From: Planctomycetota bacterium | Lineage (GTDB): Bacteria; Planctomycetota; UBA1135; UBA2386 | Length of the DNA: 64,000 nucleotides | Direction of reading: 5' to 3' | Assembly: GCA_016713175.1 (NCBI GenBank) | Contig: JADJPQ010000004.1 | Span: 372,001-436,000, forward strand | Shown here: in pieces, positions 46,467 to 57,768 of the stretch | Position numbering within the stretch: the first letter of the stretch is position 1 | Layout: each line of letters opens with the position of its first letter | The notes under the pieces: model-generated | Database searches by the model: none | Told to the model about the DNA's origin: nothing | What the model saw: the letters and a program-made list of their open reading frames with translations, nothing else | Position numbers and translations under genes: made by a program

Positions 46467-47426
46467 TCAGGGCAGCGGCGCGCGCAACGCCGCCCGCAGC
46501 CGTTCTTGCTCGGCAGGCGACAGTTCGTCGGCGAGCAGACCGTGTCGCAGCAGGAAGTCGATCACGACCAGGCTGCAGTTCGGCTTGAACCGCTGACTGT
46601 CCCGCGCGATCGCAAGGACCTCGGTGGCCGCGAGCAGGCGAAAGCCGGCCATCTCGCCATCGATCGGCCTGGGCACGAAGTCAGCCGGCAGCTCGAGGTC
46701 GAAGCAGAACAACGTGTCCGGCTTCAGTCGCCGTTCGTCCTGGGTCACGTAGGTGATCGTGCTGGCCAGGACGGCCTGCTGCACCAGCGCCGCGCCGATG
46801 CCTGCCTCTTCCGCACATTCCTTCTGGAGGTTTTCGCGCAGCGTCAGGCCGAACGGCTGACCGCCGGCCACCAGGTTGTCGAGGCGACCGGGGAACGTCG
46901 GTTTGTCGTGCGCGCGCTCGCCGAGCCACAGCCAGAGGCCACCGTTGCGGCGCACGAAACCGTTCAGGTGCACGCCAGACGGCCGGACGCCAAGCCACGG
47001 CACCGCGACGCGTTCGACCGTCGCCAGCGGATCGGCGCCGAAGGTCGTGGCGACCGGGTAGCGTTCGCCGGTCGGCTGGCGGATGCGGCGTGCGCGCGCC
47101 AACGCCGCCGTCAGACGGTCGAGCGCCGCCACGCACTCGGCGAAGCCGGTGGCCTGCAGCCGCAGCGCTGCGCCGTCGCGAACGAACTCGGGCGCCAGCC
47201 GCTGCAGTTCGTCGACGTGCGCTTCGTGTACGAAGCCGGCGACCTGCGCGCCGATCGTCCACGGGACGAACTGCCGCAGGTCGGCGTTGTGATTGTCGGC
47301 AATGCGATCGAAGTAACCGATGGCCGCAGCTTGCCGCGGCGCCGCGTCCGGCGCCAGCCGTTCAGCGGCGGCGCTGCGCGCGCGCCTGGCCGCCGGCGAG
47401 TCCCTGCAGGCCGGAGAACACCGCAT
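46467..47426 (-). CDS. Nudix hydrolase with N-terminal DUF4743-like domain
   Basis: 319 aa from the only in-frame ATG, which overlaps the upstream gene by 65 bases; the conserved part begins only around residue 37 (GYFDRIADNHNADLRQFVPW), so a non-standard later start is possible. Residues about 37-160 resemble the N-terminal DUF4743 domain found in fungal thiamine-pyrophosphokinase-related Nudix proteins, and the Nudix domain (about 165-300) shows LQKECAEEAGIG within the box. The usual leading Gly of the Nudix box sits in NLVAGGQPFGLTL. It likely hydrolyses a nucleoside-diphosphate-linked substrate. Confidence 0.8.
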   Translation of the reverse strand: MRCSPACRDSPAARRARSAAAERLAPDAAPRQAAAIGYFDRIADNHNADLRQFVPWTIGAQVAGFVHEAHVDELQRLAPEFVRDGAALRLQATGFAECVAALDRLTAALARARRIRQPTGERYPVATTFGADPLATVERVAVPWLGVRPSGVHLNGFVRRNGGLWLWLGERAHDKPTFPGRLDNLVAGGQPFGLTLRENLQKECAEEAGIGAALVQQAVLASTITYVTQDERRLKPDTLFCFDLELPADFVPRPIDGEMAGFRLLAATEVLAIARDSQRFKPNCSLVVIDFLLRHGLLADELSPAEQERLRAALRAPLP

Positions 47427-48276
47427 CGAACTCGGCCTGCGTCTTGGCCGCGGCGAACTGCTTCAGCACGCTGTCGGCCATGCCGAGCCCCATCCGCATC
47501 TGCGCCTGATCCTCCTGGTTGCCGCCGGCCGGCATCGCCGCGAGCGCCATCTTGGCCTGCTTGATCACCGTCGGCCACTTGCGCACCAGTTCGACCGGCA
47601 CCCACTTGCCCTCGACTTGCAGGTACTCTTCCTTGCTCGGCTTCTGGCCCGGGACCGTGAACTGGAGCAGCACGCGGTTGCCGTTCTGCGCCAGCGTCTT
47701 CACCGACATGCCGGCGAGCATGTCGGCGCCGGTGGAGCCATCGGCCTGTGTGGCCTGCATCAGTTGCTGCAGCAACGCGCTGCCGCCGCTCTTGCAGAAC
47801 CTGGCCCCGTCGAACTTCTGCAACGCCGAGTGCTTGCCGAGTTCGCTGCCGCCGATCGCTCGCAGTGCTTGCACCAGCTGGTCGTACCCCGCTTCCATCT
47901 GGGCCTTCTGGGCGCCCGGTGACAACTGCTTCAATGCCGGCGTGTTCAGCACGAACTGCTTCTTGTCGGCGAGCACCTCGGCGGCCTGCTGGAGGATGAC
48001 GAACGCCTGCTCGTACAGCCGCGCATCGACCTTGTCGGCCATCGTCCGGACGGTGGTGTTGACGTCGGTCTGCCAGCTCTTGGGCAGGAACTCCCACAGC
48101 GCGGCGCCCTGGCCATCCCGCAGGCTGGCGATCAGGTTCTTGCAGGCCTGCTCGGCGGCGCTGCCAGCGGTGGTGGCGGCGCCGCCTGGCGCGGCTGGAG
48201 GCTGTTGGTCCTGGGCGGGCAGGACAGTGGCGAACAGGGCGGTGGCAACGGACAACAGGCCGCGGTGCAGATGCAT
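47362..48276 (-). CDS. Exported protein of unknown function
   Basis: 304 aa from the ATG giving MHLHRGLLSVATALFATVLPAQ (signal peptide). The mature part is mostly helical, with Gln/Ala-rich stretches, ending in a Gln/Arg-rich tail. Segments such as LIASLRDGQGAALWEFLP and ARLYEQAFVILQQAAEVL give no family that I recognise, although proteins with similar layout occur in planctomycetes. The 3' end overlaps the Nudix start region by 65 bases, if that ATG is correct. The 167 bases upstream, to the ROK gene, hold no gene I can support. Confidence 0.55.
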   Translation of the reverse strand: MHLHRGLLSVATALFATVLPAQDQQPPAAPGGAATTAGSAAEQACKNLIASLRDGQGAALWEFLPKSWQTDVNTTVRTMADKVDARLYEQAFVILQQAAEVLADKKQFVLNTPALKQLSPGAQKAQMEAGYDQLVQALRAIGGSELGKHSALQKFDGARFCKSGGSALLQQLMQATQADGSTGADMLAGMSVKTLAQNGNRVLLQFTVPGQKPSKEEYLQVEGKWVPVELVRKWPTVIKQAKMALAAMPAGGNQEDQAQMRMGLGMADSVLKQFAAAKTQAEFDAVFSGLQGLAGGQARAQRRR

Positions 48277-48443
48277 GGTCTCCTTCCCTCGAAGTGCGCA
48301 CGGCGACTGCCGCCGCGTGCTGTCGGGGAATCGGACGCTGCGTGCCGCCGCTGGAGCGTTGCTCGACAAGTTCCCGCAGCGGGACGTGGCGGGCGTGGCG
48401 TCTGGCGACGCCTGGCGCCGTCGGTGCGGCGGGACGCGGCGGT

Positions 48444-49154
48444 TCAGTCGTTGCGCCACAACCAGGCGCCGCCGCGGATGCCAGCGACGTTGTCGACGAG
48501 CGTGATGTCGGCGGTCGTCGGCTTCGGCAGCAAACGCGAGTTGCCGCCGCCGATGTACAGGTGGTCGAACAGCGTCAGCGTGCGCATCGCCTGCACGGCG
48601 AGTTCGACCCGCTGGCGCCAGGCGTCGTCGCCGAGCCGTTTGCGCGCGGCGTCGCCGACCTGCTGGTTGTAGGTCTCGTTGTCGCGGAACGGATGGTGCG
48701 CGAGTTCGAGGTGTGGTCCGAGGCGGCCGTTCTCGTATAGCGCCGAGCCAAAGCCGGTGCCGAGCGTGATGACCAGCTCGAGGCCCTTGCCGGCGATGAC
48801 GGCAAAGCCCTGGATGTCGGCGTCGTTGCCGAGGCGGCAGGGCTGGCCGAGGCGCTGCGCGAGGGCGTCGGCGAGCGGGAAGCCGGGCCAGTCGGCGTGA
48901 TGCAGCAGGGGCGCCGAGCGGACCCGGTGGCCGCGAACGACCCCGGGCCAGCCGACCGCGATCCGATCGAACGGCGGTAGGCGGGACGCGAGTCGGGCGA
49001 GTTCTTCGACCAGCTGCTGCGGCGGTGCGTTGACCGGGGTGTCGAAGCGCAGTGGCTCGTGGAGGAGGTTGCCCGCCGGATCCAGCACGGAGGCCTTGGT
49101 GTGGGTGCCGCCGATGTCGACGGCGAAGATGGCGGTGGGGGGCTGCGCGGGCAC
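48444..49154 (-). CDS. ppgK: ROK-family polyphosphate-glucokinase-like protein
   Basis: 236 aa with a GTG start placed just before the first conserved strand; there is no ATG in a sensible position. IFAVDIGGTHTKASVL is the phosphate-binding loop, LGNDADIQGFAVIAG carries the catalytic Asp, and ITLGTGFGSALYENGRLGPH is the second loop. HLELAHHPFRDNETYNQQVG and FDHLYIGGGNSRLL follow the pattern of polyphosphate glucokinases (PpgK) rather than sugar-repressor ROK proteins, and no HTH is present. It phosphorylates glucose with polyphosphate or ATP. It is divergent from the toroid gene at 49311 with about 156 bases between. Confidence 0.8.
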   Translation of the reverse strand: MPAQPPTAIFAVDIGGTHTKASVLDPAGNLLHEPLRFDTPVNAPPQQLVEELARLASRLPPFDRIAVGWPGVVRGHRVRSAPLLHHADWPGFPLADALAQRLGQPCRLGNDADIQGFAVIAGKGLELVITLGTGFGSALYENGRLGPHLELAHHPFRDNETYNQQVGDAARKRLGDDAWRQRVELAVQAMRTLTLFDHLYIGGGNSRLLPKPTTADITLVDNVAGIRGGAWLWRND

Positions 49155-49310
49155 CCGGTCACGAAAGCGGATCGTCAGAGCTTGCGCCAGTGGCCAGCGT
49201 CGATGCGCAGCGAATCGACGGCGGGGCCCTCGTTGTTGCCTGGACCATGCCCGAACTTCGGGAGCCTGAGGATCCGTGAACCGGCGCGCCGCGGTACCGT
49301 TCCTGTCGTC

Positions 49311-50258
49311 GTGCCCTTGCCGGTGTCCTTGCCCTGGTTGCTGCTGATGCTGTCGACCGTGGCGTCGGCGCAGTCGTTCTTCGAGAGTGCGCGACGAGCC
49401 GACGGGTCCTGGCCGGTCGTCGATCACGGGGGTCGGCCGGAGGCCGAACTGCGCGTGCAAGCGTTGGTCGTGCTGATGTACGTCAACGATGGGTCGAACA
49501 GCCGTTCCGGCCCATGGCGAGAGATCGTGCGACCGTCAGTGGCCTGGTTGCAACGCACCCAGGATCGGCAAGGGCGACTTGGGCTGCGGTCCGATCCAGA
49601 CTGGCTGCTGGATCATGCCTTCGCCACTTGCGCGCTGGTCGAACATGCGCGGCATGCCGGGTGGCAGGCGCGCAAGAACTGGTCGTCTGCGCTCGCCGCG
49701 GTCGCCGCCCTGCGGGTCCAGCTCGGGTACCAGCGGCACGGGATCGCCGCAGAGTTGGCCTTGTGGACGCGATGGATCGCGATGGCGTTGGCCGCCGCTT
49801 CGCGTTCTGTCGGCAACGCGCGCGAGGTCGTGGCGCCAACCCTCGAGGCGGCCGCGTGCCAGCTGCGAACTGCGCTGGCGTTGCAGCGCCTGCAACACCC
49901 CGAGTCGGTGCGCGATCGAGCGGCGGCGTTCTTGCTGGCCGAGGTCACGGGCTGGCAGTCGATGAGATTGTCGGTCGCGCCGTGGCCCGAAGATCCCGTC
50001 GCCGAGCCACTGGCGGCGTTCTACGTGCTACTCGCACGCTTCCGGATCGGTGGACACCCGTGGATGCCGGCGAGTCGATGGGCCAGACAACAGTTGGTTC
50101 GCAAGTTCGGCGCGGGGGAGCCCGCGCACTTGCGCGACACCCTCGCACCAACGGGGGCATTCGGGGCCGAGAACGGCCGGATCGGCACGACTGCGGCCGG
50201 GATCCTGGCCACGACGGTCTACTACCGCTACTGCCGGTTCGCGCTGCTCGAGGACTGA
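49311..50258 (+). CDS. Exported alpha/alpha-toroid (prenyltransferase/squalene-cyclase-like) protein
   Basis: 315 aa from the GTG that gives a signal peptide (PLPVSLPWLLLMLSTVASAQ); longer frames run through the ROK promoter region. The mature protein has helix-pair repeats of the terpenoid-cyclase-like toroid: VRPSVAWLQRTQDRQGRLG, WLLDHAFATCALVEHAR, AELALWTRWIAMALAAA and GRIGTTAAGILATTVYY. The QW/DxDD motifs of true cyclases are absent, so it is probably a binding or structural protein. The same fold appears in the membrane protein at 57769. It ends one base before the convergent gene at 50260. Confidence 0.6.
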   Translation: MPLPVSLPWLLLMLSTVASAQSFFESARRADGSWPVVDHGGRPEAELRVQALVVLMYVNDGSNSRSGPWREIVRPSVAWLQRTQDRQGRLGLRSDPDWLLDHAFATCALVEHARHAGWQARKNWSSALAAVAALRVQLGYQRHGIAAELALWTRWIAMALAAASRSVGNAREVVAPTLEAAACQLRTALALQRLQHPESVRDRAAAFLLAEVTGWQSMRLSVAPWPEDPVAEPLAAFYVLLARFRIGGHPWMPASRWARQQLVRKFGAGEPAHLRDTLAPTGAFGAENGRIGTTAAGILATTVYYRYCRFALLED

Positions 50259-50259
50259 G

Positions 50260-51600
50260 TCACTGCACCGGTTGCCACGCGGTTGCGTCCGGTTCGGTCG
50301 TCAGGTCGATCTTGCCGGCGGGGAACACGGCCCTGGGCGACAGCGGTTCGGTGAACGGCTCGGCGGCGGCGGTGCGGCGCAGCACGACGCCCGCTTGCGT
50401 GACCAGGAAGGCATCGACGCCGCTCTTGCCTCGTTCGATCGGCCAGGCCAGCACCAGGAAGTGCTGTTCGGCGAGGCCGGCATCGATCGGCGCGGCGGCA
50501 TCCGCGCCGTCGGCGGCGATCGGCACCCCGTCCTTGCCGGGCAGCCAGACCTGGAAGCAGTAGCCGGCGCGCGTGACGACGCCGTTCTCGGCTTTCGCCA
50601 GGGCCTTGCTGAGCACCGGCGGCGAGATCCTCGTCGACTCGGAGCCGCGGACCACGGTCGTGCCGGTCAGTTCGAGGAAACCGCCGAACTCGCCTTTGCC
50701 GTCGCGATCGACGTCGATCACGCTGCTCGCCAGGCACTGCATCTGCGCTGATGCGATGTTGCGCAGCGTCGCGATCGCCGCGCTTTCGTTGCGGAACGCG
50801 ATCCTGGGCACGAGCGCATCGCTCTGGATCACGACGACCAGTCGTTCGTTCCGGCTCTCCAGTCGCACGCCGGCGGCACGCACGGCGTCGTCGCCGAGTC
50901 CGAGCAGCAGCGCGGTGGCGCCGCAGCGCGGGCCGTGCAGGCGGGCGCTGCCGGCGGTGTCGGCGCGCGCCTGGGCGATCGGCAGCGGTCGCGGCGACGC
51001 GATCGTGTGCTGGTAGCCCTGTCCCTGGGGCACGACCTGTACCTGCACGTTCGCGAGTGGCTTGCCGTCGGCGTCGACGAACAGGATCTCGTCGCGGGCG
51101 CTGACCTGATCGAGCCAGAGCCACAGATGGCCTTGTTCGCCGGTGCCCGGCTGCCGCAGCACGTCCGCGAACGTGCCCACGCTGCCCTTGGCGAGCGCGA
51201 GCTCGGCGGCGGGCTCGATGGCGCTGCCGGATTCCAGTTCGCAGACGAGGGTCGTGCCGTCCGCATGCAGCAACAGCCCACGCTGCGCGGTTGCGTCGGC
51301 GGTCGTCGGCCAGGCCAGCGCGAACCACGGGGTGCCGGGACCCAGTTCGGCTGCAGGGACGATCGCTTGTTCTTCGGCGCGGAAGAACAGGATGCGGTAT
51401 TGGCGGATGCCGACGCCTTCGCGCGGCATCGGCGTCGTCTTGGTCTGCAGTTCGGTGCGGCGTTGCTGCAGCCAGGTCAGTGCCTGGGCCTCGACCGGCG
51501 ACCAGTCGCCGCTGCGGACCTCGCCGGCGGGCACTGGGTCCTGGCCGCTGGCCGCGACAACCACCAGGGCGAACACGAGGGCGGCGGATCCGATCGGCAT
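50260..51600 (-). CDS. Exported protein with DUF2950/pilin-like C-terminal domain
   Basis: 446 aa with a signal peptide (AALVFALVVVAASGQ). The first 250 residues are a beta-rich region with no recognised motif. The C-terminal 190 residues have a pattern common in planctomycete exported proteins: a helix (LRNIASAQMQCLASSVIDVD) with Asp/Gly turns (DRDGKGEFGGFLELTG), then GYCFQVWLPGKDGVP and FLVLAWPIERGKSGVDAF. This resembles DUF2950 or prepilin-related domains without a prepilin leader here. Possible extracellular structural role. It follows the ECF42 gene on the same strand with 83 bases between and is convergent with the toroid gene. Confidence 0.55.
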   Translation of the reverse strand: MPIGSAALVFALVVVAASGQDPVPAGEVRSGDWSPVEAQALTWLQQRRTELQTKTTPMPREGVGIRQYRILFFRAEEQAIVPAAELGPGTPWFALAWPTTADATAQRGLLLHADGTTLVCELESGSAIEPAAELALAKGSVGTFADVLRQPGTGEQGHLWLWLDQVSARDEILFVDADGKPLANVQVQVVPQGQGYQHTIASPRPLPIAQARADTAGSARLHGPRCGATALLLGLGDDAVRAAGVRLESRNERLVVVIQSDALVPRIAFRNESAAIATLRNIASAQMQCLASSVIDVDRDGKGEFGGFLELTGTTVVRGSESTRISPPVLSKALAKAENGVVTRAGYCFQVWLPGKDGVPIAADGADAAAPIDAGLAEQHFLVLAWPIERGKSGVDAFLVTQAGVVLRRTAAAEPFTEPLSPRAVFPAGKIDLTTEPDATAWQPVQ

Positions 51601-51683
51601 GGCCCTGTCATCGGCATTCGGTCATCGCGAGCGCAACAAGTTGCCGCTGGGTGGAGGCGTTGGCGGGGTTCTCCGGGCGTGCC

Positions 51684-52961
51684 TCACCAGATGGGAACCG
51701 GCTCGCCGCGTTCACAGGCCGCGAGCCGTCGTTCCAGCAGCCGGCGCTCTGGTTCAGAACACGGTTGCGCCAGGGCCATCCGCAGCGCCGTCGTCGCCGC
51801 CGCCAGATTCCCGAGTTCCCAGTGCATCTGCGCGCGTACCGCGCCGAACAGGAAGTAGTCGTCGAGCGCCTTGTCCTGTTCCAGATCGGCGAGCGTGGCC
51901 AGGCCGGCCGTCGCCCCGTGCACCTTGCCGACGGCGACCGCGCGGTTGAGGCGCACGATCGGCGAGGGCGCCAGCGCCAGCAGGCGATCGTACTCCCGCA
52001 GGATGCGCTCCCAGTTCGTCGCCGCGTAGCTCGGCGCCGCCGCGTGCAGCGAGGCGATCGCGGCCTCGACATGGAAGGCCGTCAGGGTCGCGTCGCCGAT
52101 CGACCTCTGGAAGTGCAGGAACCCGTATTCGATCCAGGTGCGGCGCCAGCGAGAACGATCCTGTTGCGCCAGCGGCACCAGATCGCCCTGGTCATCGCTG
52201 CGGGCCGGGATGCGAGCGCCGAGCAACAGCATCAGCGCCATCAACGCATGCGCCTGCCTGGTCGCGGTCACCGGCATCTCCAGCACCAGGGCCACCAGCC
52301 GGATCGCTTCGTCGATCAGGTCGGCCCGGACCAGATCGGCTCCGGCATGGCTGCGATAGCCTTCGTTGAACACCAGGTAGATCACCTGCAGCACCAGATC
52401 GAGGCGGGCTGCGAGTTCCGCCGGTCCCGGCAGTTCGAAAACCGCATCGCTGGCCTGCAGCTTCGCCTTCGCTCGCACCAGCCGCTGCGCAATCGTGCCT
52501 TCCTTCTGCAACAGCGCGCGTGCGATCGCCGGCACGCCGAAGCCGCAGACCGTCTTCAGGATCAGCGGCACGCGGGCGTCGGCGGGTACTTCGGGATGGC
52601 TGCAGACGAACAGCAGGCGCAGCGTGTCATCGGCGAGGGGCTCGGTCTCGGCGGGGGTGTCGCCGGTCGGCACTTCGCGGCTGGCCCATTGCCGCAGTTG
52701 CTCGTCGACTTTGGCGGCGATCTTCTGGCGGCGCAGCGAGTCGAGCGCGAGGTTGCGCGCGACGCGGAACACCCAGGCCTCGGGCTGATCGGGAACACCT
52801 TCGGCGGGCCAGACCCGCAGGGCCCGCAGTAGCGCTTCCTGCACGACGTCCTCGACGAGGTCGAGGCGGCCGGGCCCGAGCACATGGCACAGGCCGGCGA
52901 CCATGCGGGCATAGCGGTGCCGAAACAGCTCGGCGACCAGGTCCGGCGGCAGCGGGGCCAT
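51684..52961 (-). CDS. ECF42-type RNA polymerase sigma factor with C-terminal extension
   Basis: 425 aa, about twice the size of a simple ECF factor. Region 2 (about 10-75): LDLVEDVVQEALLRALRVWP and WVFRVARNLALDSLRR. Region 4 (about 120-165): FGVPAIARALLQKEGTIAQRL. The long C-terminal extension (about 180-425, DUF6596-type) includes VFNEGYRSHAG, AFHVEAAIASLHAAAPSYA and LNRAVAVGKVHG, and carries TPR-like helices. This is the layout of the ECF42 group, which is genetically linked to a DGPF (YCII) protein; that partner gene is 17 bases upstream. No anti-sigma factor is expected for this group. Confidence 0.92.
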   Translation of the reverse strand: MAPLPPDLVAELFRHRYARMVAGLCHVLGPGRLDLVEDVVQEALLRALRVWPAEGVPDQPEAWVFRVARNLALDSLRRQKIAAKVDEQLRQWASREVPTGDTPAETEPLADDTLRLLFVCSHPEVPADARVPLILKTVCGFGVPAIARALLQKEGTIAQRLVRAKAKLQASDAVFELPGPAELAARLDLVLQVIYLVFNEGYRSHAGADLVRADLIDEAIRLVALVLEMPVTATRQAHALMALMLLLGARIPARSDDQGDLVPLAQQDRSRWRRTWIEYGFLHFQRSIGDATLTAFHVEAAIASLHAAAPSYAATNWERILREYDRLLALAPSPIVRLNRAVAVGKVHGATAGLATLADLEQDKALDDYFLFGAVRAQMHWELGNLAAATTALRMALAQPCSEPERRLLERRLAACERGEPVPIW

Positions 52962-52978
52962 CGTTCGGCCCGGGTTGT

Positions 52979-53344
52979 CTAGTTCTCGGGACCGCCGAGG
53001 AAGTCCAGTTCGCGCACTTCGATGCTGCCGAAGATCAGGTTGGGGTGGCCGTCACACAGCTTCACGGCGTGCTCGTAGCTGTCGGCTTTGACGATGTAGA
53101 TGCCGCCGACGACTTCCTTGGACTCGACGTACGGGCCGTCCTTGACCTCGACCTTCTTGCCGCGGGGCCAGATCACCTTGCCGCCCTGGTCGGTCAGCTT
53201 CTGGCCGAACTGCAGGCGGCCCTCGGCGCCGAGCCTGGTCGCCCAGGCTTCGTATTCGCCCAGGATCCGGGCGAAGTCATCGGGCGTGAACTGGCTGTAG
53301 TCGGCGGCAGCGTCGCCGCGCAGGATCAGCATGAACTTGGGCAT
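52979..53344 (-). CDS. YCII/DGPF-domain protein, partner of ECF42 sigma
   Basis: 121 aa. PKFMLILRGDAAADYSQ at the N-terminus and KVEVKDGPYVESKEVVGGIY in the middle carry the DGPF-type motif (here DGPY) of the YCII-related family, and the end is HPNLIFGSIEVREL. These small dimeric ferredoxin-like proteins are co-encoded with ECF42 sigma factors and are thought to be part of, or a target of, their regulon. The sigma gene begins 17 bases downstream. Confidence 0.9.
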   Translation of the reverse strand: MPKFMLILRGDAAADYSQFTPDDFARILGEYEAWATRLGAEGRLQFGQKLTDQGGKVIWPRGKKVEVKDGPYVESKEVVGGIYIVKADSYEHAVKLCDGHPNLIFGSIEVRELDFLGGPEN

Positions 53345-53476
53345 CGTCGTATCGGGGTTGCGCCGGGGGTGCCGGCTGGGGCAAAGCTGACGATCGGCGG
53401 CGATGCGGGACGACTGCGACTTCGGAAATCGCGTGGATTCGCGGCCGCGCGAACAGGCGAAATCGCCTCGGGACGA

Positions 53477-56545
<3,069 letters not shown>

Positions 56546-56662
56546 GGTGGGGGGAAGGGTTCTATCCGCGCGCCCGGCACGGGGCAAAAGCCAGCGGTCG
56601 CGGCGCTGGATTTCTCCACAACGCTCCAGTCGGACGGGGAATCTGCCGATGCCATCGGGGCG

Positions 56663-57376
56663 ATGACCAAGCGACTCCTGGCCGTGCCGTTCTCGACCGT
56701 GCTCATGTTGCTGGCTGCTTGCGAGACGCAGCAGCGGGCGGATCTGGCGACCAACTCGACGATCTACGAGGGGCGGCCCTACGTGGCGCGCGAGCCGGGG
56801 GACCGGGCGATCTACGTGCTGCCGGTTGCCGATGGCCGGTCGGCGGTGGAGCCGGCAGCCGGTCAGGACGGGTTCCCGGTCGCCTACGACGGCGATGCGC
56901 GCTGGGACCGGCCGGTGGACGCGATGGTGGCCGAAGTGCTGCAGCGCGAACTGATCGATTCGGGGGTGTTCAGCCGCCTGCTCGACGAACCGGATCGCTG
57001 CGAACTGATCCTGCGGCCGACGCTGACGTCGTTCGTCACCGGCGCGATGGAGGTGGACACCGGTGGTCGTTCGCTGGCGGAGATCGGTTTGCGCATCGAG
57101 ATCTTCGGACCACAGGAAGCGACCGGGCAGCGGCCGCTGCTGCACGATCAGGTCTACGGCGATCGGCAGATGTCGTCACCGGCGCTGTTGCCGCCGAGTT
57201 CGTACCTGATGGCGGGGCGGGCGCTGCGGATGACGATGGCGCAGGCCCTGGCTGCACTCGACAAGAACGGCGTGGCGCGATCGCTGCCGTCGCCGCTGGC
57301 GCCGGAGCGGTTGCTGCAGCTCGGCATTCCGGCGACGCCGGCGGCGCCGGCGACACCGGCGTCGCCAGCGAAATGA
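56663..57376 (+). CDS. Lipoprotein of unknown function
   Basis: 237 aa from the ATG 117 bases from the divergent aconitase start. MTKRLLAVPFSTVLMLLAAC ends in a lipobox (LAAC), so the mature protein would start at Cys20 and be lipid-anchored. The central part (VDAMVAEVLQRELIDSGVFS, CELILRPTLTSFVTG) has the alternating helix and strand pattern of small ABC-transport-auxiliary or LpoB-like lipoproteins, but the family is uncertain. The C-terminus is Ala/Pro-rich. No partner genes for a transport system are nearby. Confidence 0.6.
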   Translation: MTKRLLAVPFSTVLMLLAACETQQRADLATNSTIYEGRPYVAREPGDRAIYVLPVADGRSAVEPAAGQDGFPVAYDGDARWDRPVDAMVAEVLQRELIDSGVFSRLLDEPDRCELILRPTLTSFVTGAMEVDTGGRSLAEIGLRIEIFGPQEATGQRPLLHDQVYGDRQMSSPALLPPSSYLMAGRALRMTMAQALAALDKNGVARSLPSPLAPERLLQLGIPATPAAPATPASPAK

Positions 57377-57768
57377 ACGTCACTCTCGGGGGAGGCCAGC
57401 GCCACCGGTGCATGCGGCAAGGCTTCGCTGGGCGCCGCGGCGAAGGGCGCTGAGCCTTCGCTGACCCGACTCTGGCTGAACGGCCTGGTCGGGTGCGGAC
57501 TGGTGACCGCGCCAGGTGAGGGCGCCCGCACGGAGTCGAAGGCGCTGCGGCTGCCGACTCGACCGGCCACTTTCTTCAGGATTCCTGGCCGGACTTGGCA
57601 GTGGGGAACGGAGAAGGCCATGGGCCAACCGCCCTGGCATGCACCCACACTTCGCGCACCGTAGCGATTCCAGCGCAGCATCGGCACCGAAGGCCCCACG
57701 GGAACGCTTTGGCGGCTGGCGGCGGTCGGTCGAACACTGCACACTGCTCGAAGCGGAAGTGGGTAGTC
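57377..57768. other. 392-base intergenic region, nothing recognised
   Basis: Between the lipoprotein stop and the toroid protein ATG. It is GC-rich with several short complementary pairs but no RNA gene, strong hairpin followed by T, clear promoter, or credible ORF was found. It presumably holds the promoter of the gene at 57769. Confidence 0.4.
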